A stretch of 64,000 bases of DNA from Nonomuraea jiangxiensis (GTDB lineage: Bacteria > Actinomycetota > Actinomycetes > Streptosporangiales > Streptosporangiaceae), in assembly GCF_900099965.1 (NCBI RefSeq), contig NZ_FNDJ01000001.1, forward strand, positions 419,766 through 483,765, written 5' to 3'. A program made the position numbers and the translations under genes. Shown here piece by piece: positions 63,893-64,000 of this stretch; the stretch's first letter is position 1, and each line of letters begins with the position of its first letter. Below the pieces are notes generated by a model. That model was not told the DNA's origin. It saw only the letters and a list, made by a program, of their open reading frames with translations, and made no database searches.

Positions 63893-64000
63893 ATGTCCAC
63901 GGCGGCCATGCCCAAGGCGGCGCGCAACGGCGACATCGGCGCGTTCCGGGACACCGACCTGGCCTTTCACCGGCGGGTGTGTACGGCATGCGGCAACTCC
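63893..64000 (+). CDS. GntR/FCD-domain fragment running off the window
   Basis: The frame from ATG 63893 to the window edge reads MSTAAMPKAARNGDIGAFRDTDLAFHRRVCTACGNS, typical of the FCD ligand-binding domain of FadR-like GntR regulators (ARxGDxxAFxxxDLxFHRxL...GN). No HTH-coding sequence precedes it in the 110 bp back to the nuclease gene, so it is either a 5'-truncated remnant or an unusually short gene. The 3' part is outside the window. Confidence 0.5.
   Translation, partial: MSTAAMPKAARNGDIGAFRDTDLAFHRRVCTACGNS

Noticed and set aside
1-64000. CRISPR arrays, tRNA or rRNA genes, origin boxes
   Set aside because: No regularly spaced repeats, cloverleaf with CCA-type context, rRNA-like text or DnaA-box clusters were seen by eye.

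Overview
The window is high-GC, densely coded DNA of a filamentous actinomycete. Codons end almost always in G or C, GTG starts and 4-nt ATGA/GTGA gene overlaps are common, and there are four LacI-family regulators, many secreted glycanases, an AA10 oxygenase and a RRxHVD-type leader peptide. Gene style suggests Streptosporangiales (Nonomuraea or a relative); this is inference, since there is no rRNA or tRNA to place it. I see no tRNA, rRNA, CRISPR array or replication origin.

Layout. 1-5.4 kb: a GH15 glucodextranase-like enzyme (cut by the window edge), an unknown protein and a GH115 alpha-glucuronidase, all leftward. 5.6-12.4 kb: an L,D-transpeptidase lipoprotein, a NarL-type two-component pair, a 4-TM protein plus a Tat-exported multicopper oxidase, and a complete 1506-bp IS4-family element with 18-bp inverted repeats and an 8-bp target duplication. 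12.4-17.8 kb: a sugar-acid dehydratase-like FAH protein, a secreted beta-helix glycanase, a remnant of a GH35 beta-galactosidase, an ABM monooxygenase and an orphan LanC-like cyclase. 17.8-19.8 kb: an organosulfur monooxygenase/flavin reductase operon behind a leader peptide. 20-22.5 kb: a vWA protein, an ARPP-1 protein and a candidate structured RNA. 22.6-27.5 kb: an M36 protease, a small secreted protein and a serine hydrolase. 27.6-32.7 kb: a LacI-flanked Gfo/Idh - DUF6807 - cupin cluster. 34-43 kb is an accessory zone: DUF397-like and ricin-lectin genes, remnants of transposases and an integrase, and a vanillate/4-hydroxybenzoate decarboxylase operon whose UbiD gene has decayed. 43-50 kb: SDR/TetR pair, two LacI regulators, a GH3 glycosidase and an EEP protein. 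50-56.7 kb: a PP2C-like protein, a kinase/pseudokinase/response-regulator operon, an AA10 oxygenase and a C45 acyltransferase-like enzyme. 56.7-64 kb: a PBP-like protein with all catalytic motifs lost, hydrolases, an HxlR/FAD-oxidoreductase pair, a PD-(D/E)XK transposase-like protein and a GntR/FCD fragment.

How it works together. Much of the window serves polysaccharide breakdown. Copies of CGAAAGTTTC lie upstream of GH115 (5.4 kb), LacI (46.95 kb), GH3 (47.05 kb) and AA10 (54.6 kb), so one LacI protein may coordinate a dispersed plant-polymer regulon. Most other regulators have clear palindromic operators next to them (MarR, TetR, HxlR, NarL).

Most unusual items: the leaderless leader peptide whose coding sequence can pair with the Shine-Dalgarno region of the sulfur operon; the vWA/ARPP-1 gene pair followed by a multibranched RNA-like element; the catalytically dead PBP; and several genes reduced by internal deletions (GH35, UbiD, an IS630 transposase).
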